Positions 8,825 through 16,443 of a DNA stretch of 64,000 nt are shown one piece after another. Position 1 is the first letter of the stretch; each line of letters starts with the position of its first letter. The stretch spans positions 372,001 to 436,000 of the forward strand of contig CAXXPQ010000002.1 of the NCBI GenBank assembly GCA_963668655.2, read 5' to 3'. Below the pieces are notes generated by a model that was given only the letters and a program-made list of their open reading frames with translations, was not told where the DNA came from and did no database searches. Position numbers and translations under genes: made by a program. The DNA is from G963668655 sp963668655 (GTDB lineage Bacteria > Myxococcota_A > SURF-8).

Positions 8825-9181
8825 TCAGAACGTGAAAACCTTGGATTCCTTGGCCAGATCGATCAACACCTTTCCGGTGGAAAGCCGGGCCGTGCTGACG
8901 AAATCGGACTCGTCCGTCTGGCGGTTGTTCGCGCAGGGCGTGCAGACGTGAATGGGAACGTCACCGGCAAGCAGGGCATCCAGATAGGGCTTCAATTCGT
9001 CACCCGTTGGCGCCTTGACGTGATCGGACATGCCGATCTTGGCAAAGACCACCGCATCGTCGATCAGGAAAACCTCCACCTTGTTCCCGTCGTCCATGGC
9101 GAGTTTGGCGAATTGAAAACAGCGAGTGGCGCGTGTCGGATCTTCCAGCCCCCGGGACAGAACGAACAGGAAATTGGCCAT
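8825..9181 (-). CDS. DsrE/F-like sulfur-relay family protein
   Basis: A 118-residue protein of the DsrE/DsrF/TusCD fold. The start 'MANFLFVLSRGLEDPTRATR' is the family signature, and 'VEVFLIDDAVVFAK' and 'VPIHVCTPCANNRQ' follow. The Cys pair lies where sulfur-carrying Cys residues occur in some family members, so it may carry persulfide or act in redox sensing. I use the start at 9181 because AAGGAG sits 6 nt upstream of that ATG. It is the first gene of the minus-strand redox cluster. Confidence 0.85.
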   Translation of the reverse strand: MANFLFVLSRGLEDPTRATRCFQFAKLAMDDGNKVEVFLIDDAVVFAKIGMSDHVKAPTGDELKPYLDALLAGDVPIHVCTPCANNRQTDESDFVSTARLSTGKVLIDLAKESKVFTF

Positions 9182-9590
9182 TTTCATCTCCTTTGAATTA
9201 CGGGTTACGGACTGTTTTTTGAATTCGAGTTTGGACCAGGGGGGGCGAAAAGTAAAGGTTTTAGTCAAATTCCTTTGTCAATTCAAAACATGTTCGGCGC
9301 CGAATCAGAAACCGTCGATCTTTTTCTCCGCCATCTCTCTTTTTCGTTCGGGAACTTCCTTCGAGAGTGCCATTTCGCACATTCAAGGCGTGCGAAATGA
9401 TAACGTCCGGTTTCTCCACGATCCCTTTTCGTCGAAAGTCCGACGCAATATACTGAAAACAATCGGTTTTCTCGACGTTTTCCGGCAATCGTTCAACGTT
9501 CGGCGCTTTTGGCCCGTCGTTTGCTTAAGAACCAACCCGAAGATCGGCGGATACAATTCCAACAAAGAAAAAAAGCAACAGGAGGAAACC
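9182..9590. other. Divergent intergenic region
   Basis: About 410 bp separate the minus-strand DsrE-like gene from the plus-strand LolA-like gene. On the minus strand TTGACA (9276-9281) is a perfect -35 for the redox cluster, but the -10 is poor. A perfect dyad at 9371-9399 is listed separately. The rest has no recognisable gene. Confidence 0.5.
9371..9399. promoter_or_regulatory. Perfect 10-bp dyad, operator-like
   Basis: CATTTCGCAC (9371-9380) is repeated in exact inverted form as GTGCGAAATG (9390-9399) with a 9-nt spacer. It lies midway between two divergent genes and has no T run, so an operator for a dimeric regulator is more likely than a terminator. The regulator is unknown. Confidence 0.5.
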
Positions 9591-10361
9591 TTGGTACGGA
9601 AAACCCATTCGAAAGCGGTCTTTTTTCTCGCGGCGCTTCTTTTCGTAAGCCTTCCCTCCTTGCTTTTCGCGGCGGGCAAGCAGCCTTCCGGACAGGAAAT
9701 TCTGGAAAAGATGGATCAACAGATCAACGGGTTCGAGGATCAGATCATGGAAGTCCGGATGACCGTCCGGGACACGGACCGATCCGAAAAGAATTACGAT
9801 TTCACGATCTGGCAGAAAGGCCGGGTCAAACGCCTGGTTCGCTTCACCTCCGGTGAATTCAAAAACATGGCCACGCTGGCCGAGGACCGCAACCGGGTGT
9901 TCGTCTATCTTCCCGGTTTCAAGAAAGTGCGCCGCGTAGCCGCCCATAACATGAAACAGACCTTCGCCGGATCGGATTTCTCCACCAGCGACATGGCGAG
10001 CGTGAACTGGTCCGACCAGTACGACGCCGCCATCGAGCGCCAGGACGATCATATCTGGACCTTGCGCTGTACGCCGAGAAACCCGAAAGAAGCCGTCTAC
10101 GGCTGGGTCCGCATCGTGGTGCGCAAACAGGACTACGCCCAAACGCGAGTGGAATATTTCGGTCACGACAACCAGCCGATCAAGATCCTGGAAGCCAGCC
10201 GTCCCAAGAAATACGAAGGCGGAATGGTTCGCAACAGCCTGGTTCGCATGCAAGACGCCAAAACCGGTCATTCCACCGATCTGGAGGTTAAATCTCTTCT
10301 GATCAACCAGAATCTGAAAGACAGCCTCTTCTCCAAGCGCAACCTGAAATGGGGGCGCTGA
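9591..10361 (+). CDS. Outer-membrane lipoprotein-sorting (LolA-like) protein
   Basis: A 256-residue periplasmic protein. A signal peptide ends at 'SLLFAAGKQ'. The mature region matches the LolA-like 'outer membrane lipoprotein-sorting protein' family: 'GQEILEKMDQQINGFEDQ', then 'FTIWQKGRVKRLVRFTSGEFKNMATL' and 'NRVFVYLPGFKKVRRVA'. This half-barrel fold carries lipids or lipoproteins across the periplasm. Such proteins often sit next to an RND/MMPL exporter, which is absent here. The start is TTG at 9591, with AGGAGG (9580-9585) five nt upstream; no better start exists downstream before the signal peptide. The gene stands alone. Confidence 0.85.
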   Translation: MVRKTHSKAVFFLAALLFVSLPSLLFAAGKQPSGQEILEKMDQQINGFEDQIMEVRMTVRDTDRSEKNYDFTIWQKGRVKRLVRFTSGEFKNMATLAEDRNRVFVYLPGFKKVRRVAAHNMKQTFAGSDFSTSDMASVNWSDQYDAAIERQDDHIWTLRCTPRNPKEAVYGWVRIVVRKQDYAQTRVEYFGHDNQPIKILEASRPKKYEGGMVRNSLVRMQDAKTGHSTDLEVKSLLINQNLKDSLFSKRNLKWGR

Positions 10362-10384
10362 GAGTTCTTTTTCATCACCTCTGC

Positions 10385-10484
10385 GGTGGGGCTTCGGTAT
10401 TCGGACCCAAGGAAATCTTCTCACCAACTTCCCTCTATACCGAAAACCTTATCTATTCGGCACCGCGAGCACCGAAGCCCCACC
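10385..10484. repeat. 14-bp inverted repeat flanking a 72-bp loop
   Basis: GGTGGGGCTTCGGT (10385-10398) and its exact inverse ACCGAAGCCCCACC (10471-10484) bracket 72 bp between the LolA-like gene and the kinase gene. The segment also has two TATTCGG copies. It may be a large stem acting as terminator for the upstream gene, though no T run follows, or a small non-autonomous repeat. Confidence 0.5.
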
Positions 10485-10531
10485 TTCCTTCCACCTTCCC
10501 GGAGTTTTTTTCCGCCCCGGGCGGGGATCCA

Positions 10532-10560
10532 TTGCACTTTTATGGAAGTCGTGCTGTAAT
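10532..10560 (+). promoter_or_regulatory. Sigma-70-type promoter for the kinase-regulator pair
   Basis: TTGCAC (10532-10537), a 17-nt spacer and TGTAAT (10555-10560) form a near-ideal promoter. Transcription would begin near 10567, about 29 nt before the kinase start. Confidence 0.7.
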
Positions 10561-10595
10561 GCCCGCACGGAAACGACCGACGGAAGACTCGGACC

Positions 10596-12209
10596 ATGAG
10601 CGAACCCATCATCGACATCGAAGAAATTCTGGAATCCATTTTGCGGGGAGCCGCCAAGATTCTCGGCTGCAATTCGGCCAATTTCATCATTTTCAATGAT
10701 AAGCGGGAAGAAGCCCGGGTGGCCATCGGCACGTCCGCGGACAGTCACCGCGAGGTCGGAGAAATCGAGCGTCTTTTCGGACACGACCTGCAAAACACCG
10801 CCTTCCGTATCCAGGACGCCTGGGACACACTCATCGTCCAGTCCTGGCGGGAACGAAAAGTCATGGAAACCACCTCGTTTTCCGAACTGGTGGGGTCTTT
10901 CATTCCCCCGGACATCGTGGAAACCATCACCGATATCATCGGCGAGCACAGTTTCATTTGTGTCCCGGTCGTCTGCGGCAACCAAACCTACGGCGACATC
11001 GTTTTCGAAAAAGAAGGGCATCATAGTTACAGCCCCCAGCAGCGCGAGGTCATGCTTCGCTACGCCAAGCGACTGGGCGAGATCATCGAGAACAACGTGC
11101 GCGGTTTATCCATCGAATCCAAGATCCTCCCCACACGCCCGGGCAGTTCCATTCAAAACCAGTTGCTCCACCTCACCATGGGGCAATCCGCGCCTTCCGT
11201 CATGGTGGATCCCGCGTTTCGCGTCACATCGCTGAACGACGCGGTGACCCGGGATTTCGGGTATTCGCCGGAAGAGTTGTTGAACCAGCGGATCGATGTT
11301 CTCTTCCGGGATCCCGAAGACACGACGAAAATCCTGAATCACCAGTTTCTGGCGCTCACGGACGGTTATTTCCAGGAAATGACGGTTTTCCGTCACAAGA
11401 CGGGCCATCTGCTTCCCGGCAAGGTGGAAGCCATGCTGCTGGTCGGCGATGAAAGCCAGGTGATCGGATTCCTGGTGATGATCCGGATCCATCGGGATGT
11501 CGGGGGAGCCCGGGACTCCAAGGACGGGTTCAACGACATGATAAAACGCGAACGGCTGGCCACCATGGGGGAAATGGCGGCTCAGCTCGCCCACGAGATC
11601 CGCAATCCCCTTTTGGCCATCGGGGCCACCCTGGAAAGCCTGAAGGAAGAGCTGCCGGAAAATCACTCGTCCGTGGAAGTGGTGGAAAGCCTGCGACGTG
11701 AAGTTTCCCGAATGGATATGTTTCTGCGGGATTACCTGAGCCTGGCCGGAAAACACGGGACCACATACTCCATGATGGATATCACGAAATTGGTCATGGA
11801 ATGCAGCCACCTGCTTTCCGGAACCCGCAAACAGGCCGGCAAGGAAATCGATGTCCGTATTCCGCCCGGATTGTCCCTCCACGGTGATTTCGACGCCTTG
11901 AAACAGGTCGTCATGAATCTGCTTATCAACGCCCTGGAAGCGTCCTCGCCCGGCGGCCAGGTCCAGGTCCGGGCCATGGAAAGCCGGGATTCGGTCACTC
12001 TCTGGATCGACGATGAAGGCCCCGGACTGGATTGTCACCCGGAGGATTGTTTCGAACCGTTTTATACCCGAAAAAGCAATGGAACCGGACTCGGATTGAG
12101 CGTCTGCCGTCAGATCGTGGCCGGTCATGGCGGCGTGGTGACCTTGCGAAATCGAGAGGAAGGCGGCTGTCGGGCGGCCGTCATCCTGCCAAGGAGCATG
12201 AAGCAATGA
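10596..12209 (+). CDS. GAF-PAS sensor histidine kinase (NtrB-like)
   Basis: A 537-residue soluble kinase with no transmembrane segment, so it reads a cytoplasmic signal. Residues about 10-170 form a GAF domain and about 195-300 a PAS domain ('SVMVDPAFRVTSLNDAVTRDFGY'). The HisKA domain has the phospho-acceptor H333 in 'AAQLAHEIRNPLLAIGATL'. The ATP-binding domain shows the N box 'MNLLINALEAS', the G1 box 'DDEGPGLD' and the G2 box 'NGTGLGLSVCRQIV'. The layout is that of NtrB/AtoS-type kinases. Its stop overlaps the start of the downstream sigma-54 regulator by ATGA, so the two are a cognate pair made in step. Confidence 0.92.
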   Translation: MSEPIIDIEEILESILRGAAKILGCNSANFIIFNDKREEARVAIGTSADSHREVGEIERLFGHDLQNTAFRIQDAWDTLIVQSWRERKVMETTSFSELVGSFIPPDIVETITDIIGEHSFICVPVVCGNQTYGDIVFEKEGHHSYSPQQREVMLRYAKRLGEIIENNVRGLSIESKILPTRPGSSIQNQLLHLTMGQSAPSVMVDPAFRVTSLNDAVTRDFGYSPEELLNQRIDVLFRDPEDTTKILNHQFLALTDGYFQEMTVFRHKTGHLLPGKVEAMLLVGDESQVIGFLVMIRIHRDVGGARDSKDGFNDMIKRERLATMGEMAAQLAHEIRNPLLAIGATLESLKEELPENHSSVEVVESLRREVSRMDMFLRDYLSLAGKHGTTYSMMDITKLVMECSHLLSGTRKQAGKEIDVRIPPGLSLHGDFDALKQVVMNLLINALEASSPGGQVQVRAMESRDSVTLWIDDEGPGLDCHPEDCFEPFYTRKSNGTGLGLSVCRQIVAGHGGVVTLRNREEGGCRAAVILPRSMKQ

Positions 12210-13612
12210 GCGAGAAAACGCAACGGAACCTCCTTTCGAGAGATGAATTCCGCGTCCTCGTCGTGGATGACGAGGAACTCTACGCCCAGGCCATCGGCCG
12301 GGAGTTGCGCAAAAAGAAAATCGACTGCGATCTGGCCTATTCCGCCCGAGAAGCGCTGGACGCCGCCGCAAAGCGCCCCTATCCGGTGATTTTGTTGGAT
12401 CATCGTCTGCCGGACGAAGACGGAATCAGCATCATTCCCGTTCTTTTAGCGACCCAGATATCCACCTCCATTATCATGATGACGGCTTATGAGACCATCC
12501 AAAACGCCATCCAGGCCATCCGGCAGGGCGCCGAGGACTACATTGTCAAGGAAACCAGCACCAAACCCATCGTGGCTCGCGTGGCGGAAATCCGAAAAAG
12601 GGAGGAAGTTCGGCGACGAAACGAGGGATGGCAGGAACACCGGCGCGAGGGATTGCTGGGAAAATCGGCCGGAATCCTGCGCGTGATCGAACAACTGGAG
12701 AAAGTCGCCGCCAGCCCGGACACGACGGTGCTGATAACGGGCGAGACCGGCGCGGGAAAAGAAGTGGCGGCCCGCCATCTGCATCGCATCTCCACTGCCG
12801 ACCCCGCCCCTTTCATTTCCGTCGATTGCGTGGCCCTGCCGGGAGAGCTGGTGGAAAGTCTGCTTTTCGGCCACGAACGGGGCGCGTTCACCGGAGCGGA
12901 CCGGGCCAGGGAAGGCGCCTTTTACGAGGCCGGGGAAGGAACGCTGCTTCTGGACGAGATCGGAGATATGGATCTGTTTTTACAGGGAAAACTCCTGCGC
13001 GTTCTGGAGAGTCGCACTTACCAGCGGGTGGGGTCGGTGAAGGAATATCCCGTCCGCTGCCGCGTGGTGGCTTCCACGAACCGGGATCTCGCCGAGTTGT
13101 GCGAGAAAGGCGCGTTCCGCTTCGATCTCTACCAGCGTCTGGCGGTTTTTCCCATTCACGTCCCGCCGTTGCGGGAACGGGGACGGGATATCCTGCTTCT
13201 TTCGGGACATTTCATGGATTTCTTCGGTTCCAAAATCGGGGTGAATCTCGATCCCCTGGCCGAAGACATCCAGAAACGGCTTCTGGATTACGATTACCCG
13301 GGAAATGTTCGGGAACTGCGAAATATGATCGAACGCGCGGTGATTCTTGCCGAAGAAGGACGGATCGATTTGCAACATCTGCCGGAGCGGATCCTCCGAC
13401 AGGACCGGCCCCCCGCCACGGGCGAAAGCATTCCCTTCGATTTCGTCCCCGGCGTGGATTCCCTGGAATCACTGGAAATGCGCATGATTCACCAAGCCCT
13501 GAAACAAGCCAAGGGCGTCAAAGCAGAAGCCGCGCGCATGCTGGGAATCAGCCGATTCCAATTGCTGCGCCGCATGGAAAAACACGGCTTGACGGAAGGT
13601 AAAAAGAAGTAG
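12206..13612 (+). CDS. Sigma-54-dependent response regulator (NtrC family)
   Basis: A 468-residue enhancer-binding protein. The receiver (about residues 15-130) has the phospho-acceptor D65 in 'VILLDHRLPDEDG'. The AAA+ domain (about 155-385) has Walker A 'GETGAGKE' near 179, the sigma-54-contact loop GAFTGA at 226-231, Walker B 'TLLLDEIGD' and the arginine finger region. The C terminus is a Fis-type helix-turn-helix ('AARMLGISRFQLLRRMEKHG'). When phosphorylated by the upstream kinase it should remodel sigma-54 RNA polymerase at target promoters. The start at 12206 is preceded by AAGGAG and overlaps the kinase stop. The targets are not evident in this window. Confidence 0.93.
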   Translation: MSEKTQRNLLSRDEFRVLVVDDEELYAQAIGRELRKKKIDCDLAYSAREALDAAAKRPYPVILLDHRLPDEDGISIIPVLLATQISTSIIMMTAYETIQNAIQAIRQGAEDYIVKETSTKPIVARVAEIRKREEVRRRNEGWQEHRREGLLGKSAGILRVIEQLEKVAASPDTTVLITGETGAGKEVAARHLHRISTADPAPFISVDCVALPGELVESLLFGHERGAFTGADRAREGAFYEAGEGTLLLDEIGDMDLFLQGKLLRVLESRTYQRVGSVKEYPVRCRVVASTNRDLAELCEKGAFRFDLYQRLAVFPIHVPPLRERGRDILLLSGHFMDFFGSKIGVNLDPLAEDIQKRLLDYDYPGNVRELRNMIERAVILAEEGRIDLQHLPERILRQDRPPATGESIPFDFVPGVDSLESLEMRMIHQALKQAKGVKAEAARMLGISRFQLLRRMEKHGLTEGKKK

Positions 13613-13628
13613 AAACCATCTCAAAAAT

Positions 13629-13680
13629 ACGTTCGGCCGGATTTCGGATACTTTCCGGCCGTCTTCGCCGCCGAACGTTT
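13629..13680 (+). terminator. Stem-loop after the NtrC-type regulator
   Basis: ACGTTCGGC (13629-13637) pairs with GCCGAACGT (13670-13678), and GGCCGG/CCGGCC forms an alternative inner stem. TTTCTC follows. It is placed 16 bp after the regulator stop codon. Confidence 0.5.
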
Positions 13681-13760
13681 CTCAAAAGATTCCCGACATT
13701 CCTCGTCGCGCCGCCGACGAATCCAACTGAAAATTCTCTCGAAATCTCTCGGTCCGTAAT

Positions 13761-13960
13761 TCAGGCAACCTCTAAAAATGGCTACTCGTCGCGAGAACGA
13801 TCGATTTTCAGGTCCGGTCATTTTCAGGTCCGGTCATTTTCAGGTCCGGTCATTTTCACGACCGCAGACATATCAAGAAGATACGTCGAGGATTGGGAAA
13901 AACGATCCGGATCGAAAAGATTCGTTTGCAGCGGAATATGGATTTTTAGAGGTTGCCTGA
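13761..13960. mobile_element. MITE-like element, 200 bp, with 19-bp terminal inverted repeats
   Basis: TCAGGCAACCTCTAAAAAT (13761-13779) recurs as an exact inverse at 13942-13960. The element is flanked on both sides by AAT (13758-13760 and 13961-13963), which looks like a 3-bp target duplication of the ANT type. It carries no transposase, only a short tandem repeat, so it would be a non-autonomous derivative. ANT duplications are known for the ISL2 group of the IS5 family; assignment to that group is an inference. Confidence 0.65.
13805..13858. repeat. Tandem repeat, 16-bp unit, 3.4 copies
   Basis: The unit TTTTCAGGTCCGGTCA occurs at 13805-13820, 13821-13836 and 13837-13852 with a partial fourth copy (TTTTCA). 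The three units are identical and lie inside the MITE-like element. Confidence 0.9.
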
Positions 13961-14017
13961 AATGGTTTCAGCGACGAAAAGGCGCTCATCCCGAGTGCCG
14001 CCAAGAGGGCGGTTTAT

Positions 14018-14098
14018 CGAGGGACGCGCCGCCCGTAGCTCAATGCGATTTCGCTTCGCGAAATCACTCGCCATGAGCGGTTGAACCAGCGCTAAAAG
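14018..14098 (+). repeat. Dispersed intergenic repeat, copy 1
   Basis: About 80 bp directly downstream of lpxA match, in inverted orientation, the segment 55352-55430. About 62 of 70 aligned bases are identical by eye, including an uninterrupted block with CACTCGCCATGAGCGGTTGA. The core contains a GATTTCG-CTTCG-CGAAATC hairpin. Both copies lie just beyond the 3' end of a minus-strand gene. Confidence 0.7.
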
Positions 14099-14113
14099 CA
14101 AATAAGAACCGCG

Positions 14114-14896
14114 CTAAAATCCGGGCTTGAAGCGGCAGAAGCCTTCTTTCGAACCGGCGAGAAACTCCAATAAGATCCGGGCGTCCCCGTCGTCCGGCGG
14201 GGCGTGATCGGACAGGCGTTTCGCGCCGCTTTCCATATCGCCTTCGGAAAGCATCCGGAAATAGGATCGGATGCGCTCCACGCGCTCTTCGGAATATCCC
14301 GCCCGCAAGAGTCCCACGCGGTTGACGCCCGTAATGACCGCCCGGTCGCCCATAACCACCGCGAACGGCAGCACGTCCCGGCGCACCATGGCTCCCGCGC
14401 CGATGAAAGCATGCCGGCCCACGCGCACGAACTGATGCACCCCCGCCATGCCGCCCAGCTGGACGTGATCGCCCATGCGCACGTGCCCCGCCAAGGCCGC
14501 GCCGTTGGCCAGGATGACGCGCTCGCCCAGAAGGCAGTCGTGCCCCACGTGAGACTGGGCCATGAAATAGCCGCCCCCGCCGATGATCGTCCGTCCGCCG
14601 CCGTCCTCCGTACCCCGGTTGGCGGTGGCGCCTTCGCGAAAAACGCAGCCCGGCCCCACCTCCAGCAACGTGTCTCCGCCTCGGTATTTCATGTCCTGGG
14701 GCGGCGTTCCCAGTACCGCGCCGGGATACACGCTGCCATTCTCGCCCAGGATCAGGCGGCCTTCCAGGACCGTATGGGGCCCGACGACGCAGCCCGGCAG
14801 AACCTCCACTCCGGCGGAAATTACGGCGAAGGGCCCCACGCGCACCGTGGGGTGGAGCGTCGCTTCGGGATGGATAACGGCGCTGGGGTGGATCAT
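14114..14896 (-). CDS. lpxA: UDP-N-acetylglucosamine acyltransferase LpxA
   Basis: A 260-residue left-handed beta-helix enzyme that performs the first step of lipid A synthesis, moving a 3-hydroxyacyl chain from ACP to UDP-GlcNAc in the cytoplasm. Hexapeptide repeats start at once ('IHPSAVIHPEATLHPTVRVG'). The active-site histidine is in 'QSHVGHDCLLGERVILANG', and 'GGMAGVHQFVRVG' is the LpxA signature. The C-terminal helical part is present and the length equals that of typical LpxA. The start overlaps the lpxD stop (ATGA). It is the last gene of the lysS-lpxA operon; the usual fabZ between lpxD and lpxA is missing. Confidence 0.94.
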   Translation of the reverse strand: MIHPSAVIHPEATLHPTVRVGPFAVISAGVEVLPGCVVGPHTVLEGRLILGENGSVYPGAVLGTPPQDMKYRGGDTLLEVGPGCVFREGATANRGTEDGGGRTIIGGGGYFMAQSHVGHDCLLGERVILANGAALAGHVRMGDHVQLGGMAGVHQFVRVGRHAFIGAGAMVRRDVLPFAVVMGDRAVITGVNRVGLLRAGYSEERVERIRSYFRMLSEGDMESGAKRLSDHAPPDDGDARILLEFLAGSKEGFCRFKPGF

Positions 14897-15879
14897 TCTT
14901 TGTCCTCTTCGTCTCGGATCCGCTTTTGCAGAAATCGTTGGACGCGCACCCAGCGGGCGTGTTCCATGGCCGGATAGCCCGCCACCGTGACGCCCGGAGG
15001 AATCGATTTCGTGACGCCGCTTTTCGCGCCCGCCACGGCGCCGTCTCCGATGGAGAGATGATCCGCCACACCCGCCTGTCCGGCCAGAATCACGCGGTGG
15101 CCGATGTCGCAGGATCCGGCGATGCCCACCTGGGCCACCAGCAGCGTATCCTCGCCCACCCGCACGTTGTGCCCCACCTGCACCAGGTTGTCCAGCTTCG
15201 TTCCCCGCCCGATGACGGTCTCCCCGAAGGTGGCGCGATCCACGCAGGAATTGGCTCCGATCTCCACGTCGTCGCCCAGCACCACGCGGCCCACCTGGGG
15301 CGTCTTGACGTGCCGGCCGTTTTCGTCCTTGGCGAAGCCGAAGCCGTCCGAACCGATGCGGCAGCCGTTTTGCAGAATAACGCGCTCGCCGATCACGCAA
15401 TCCTCCCGGATGCTGACGTGGGAATGAATCAGGCCGTTTGGGCCGATGACGACGTTTTCACCGATGAAAACATGGGGATGGATCACCGTGCCGTTTCCGA
15501 TGGATGCGTTTCGGCCGATGAAAACGAAGGGGCCCACGGCGGAGCCTTCGCCGACGTGCGCACCCGGTTCCACCACGGCGAGTTCGGAAATCCCCGGGTC
15601 CGGACGCCGGGGAGCGAACAGGCGACTCATGGCGCGGGCGAAGGCCAGGGCGGGACGTTCGCAGACGATGCGCGGCGCGGGACAGGCGGCTTCTCCCGGA
15701 GGAAGGATCACCGCCCCGGCGCGGGTATGAGGCAGCCGTTCCCGATAGGATTCGTGGGAAAAACAGGCCAGATCGGCGGGGCAGGCCTCCTCCAAAGAAG
15801 CGACCCCTGTGATGTCCGCATCCGGGGATCCGCCCTCCAGGCGGCCCCCGATCTCCCGGGCCAGTTCACCGAGTTTCAT
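14893..15879 (-). CDS. lpxD: UDP-3-O-acylglucosamine N-acyltransferase LpxD
   Basis: A 328-residue acyltransferase for the third step of lipid A synthesis, adding the N-linked 3-hydroxyacyl chain. The N-terminal uridine-binding domain begins 'MKLGELAREIGGRLEGG' and includes 'FSHESYRERLPHTRAGAVI'. It leads into hexapeptide repeats and the signature 'LDNLVQVGHNVRVGEDTLLVAQVGIAG', which contains the catalytic His. A C-terminal helix ends the protein. It lies 21 bp after skp; no clear Shine-Dalgarno is visible, so coupling to skp translation is likely. Confidence 0.95.
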   Translation of the reverse strand: MKLGELAREIGGRLEGGSPDADITGVASLEEACPADLACFSHESYRERLPHTRAGAVILPPGEAACPAPRIVCERPALAFARAMSRLFAPRRPDPGISELAVVEPGAHVGEGSAVGPFVFIGRNASIGNGTVIHPHVFIGENVVIGPNGLIHSHVSIREDCVIGERVILQNGCRIGSDGFGFAKDENGRHVKTPQVGRVVLGDDVEIGANSCVDRATFGETVIGRGTKLDNLVQVGHNVRVGEDTLLVAQVGIAGSCDIGHRVILAGQAGVADHLSIGDGAVAGAKSGVTKSIPPGVTVAGYPAMEHARWVRVQRFLQKRIRDEEDKE

Positions 15880-15900
15880 CGGTTCGAAAAGGCCGGTTGC

Positions 15901-16434
15901 TCAGCGCTTTTTCTTGCCGGAATACATCTCGTCGTACATGCGCACCAGTTCGTTGGTGACGTCGTACTTCAGCGGGGAATAGGCCACCGTGGTCTTGTCC
16001 AGGACCAGACCATATCCGCCTTTTTCCGCGATCTTCTGCAGGACGAGCTGCATTTTCTCGTAGATGGGCGCCACGGCCTCGGTTTCCTGCTGCTTGAGCT
16101 GGGTCTGAAGTTCCATGGCCATCTTCTGGTATTCCATGAACTCCTTCTGAAGCTCCTCTTCCTTCTTGGCCTTGGCGTCGGGCGAAAGCATCATGCCCTG
16201 CTTTTCCAGTTCGTCCTTCAGACGGGTCAGTTTGGTTTCCATCTCGTTGACGACCTTCTGCTTCTGCTCCACGACCTTGCGGAAGGACTCCTTGGCCTGC
16301 TTGCCTTCCTCCACCTCCAGAAGCGCCCGTTGCAGATCCACCACCGCGATCTTGAAATCGGCGGCCTGGGCCATCCGGCCGAATCCGGCGCAGAAAAGAA
16401 GCACCACCAGCAATCCCATCCCGAAACGTTTCAT
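15901..16434 (-). CDS. skp: Periplasmic chaperone Skp/OmpH
   Basis: A 177-residue exported protein with a signal peptide ending near 'MAQAADFK'. The mature start 'KIAVVDLQRALLEVEEGKQAKE' is the Skp/OmpH signature. A long coiled coil rich in Lys, Glu and Gln follows, then the returning strand 'GGYGLVLDKTTVAYS'. Skp is a trimeric holdase that carries unfolded outer-membrane proteins through the periplasm to the BAM complex. It sits 9 bp after bamA, with the ribosome site AGGAGG overlapping the bamA stop codon, the standard gene order. Confidence 0.92.
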   Translation of the reverse strand: MKRFGMGLLVVLLFCAGFGRMAQAADFKIAVVDLQRALLEVEEGKQAKESFRKVVEQKQKVVNEMETKLTRLKDELEKQGMMLSPDAKAKKEEELQKEFMEYQKMAMELQTQLKQQETEAVAPIYEKMQLVLQKIAEKGGYGLVLDKTTVAYSPLKYDVTNELVRMYDEMYSGKKKR

Positions 16435-16443
16435 GTTTTCCTC

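Noticed and set aside
13805..13858. Possible CRISPR array
   Set aside because: The 16-bp units are contiguous with no spacers, so this is a simple tandem repeat inside a MITE.
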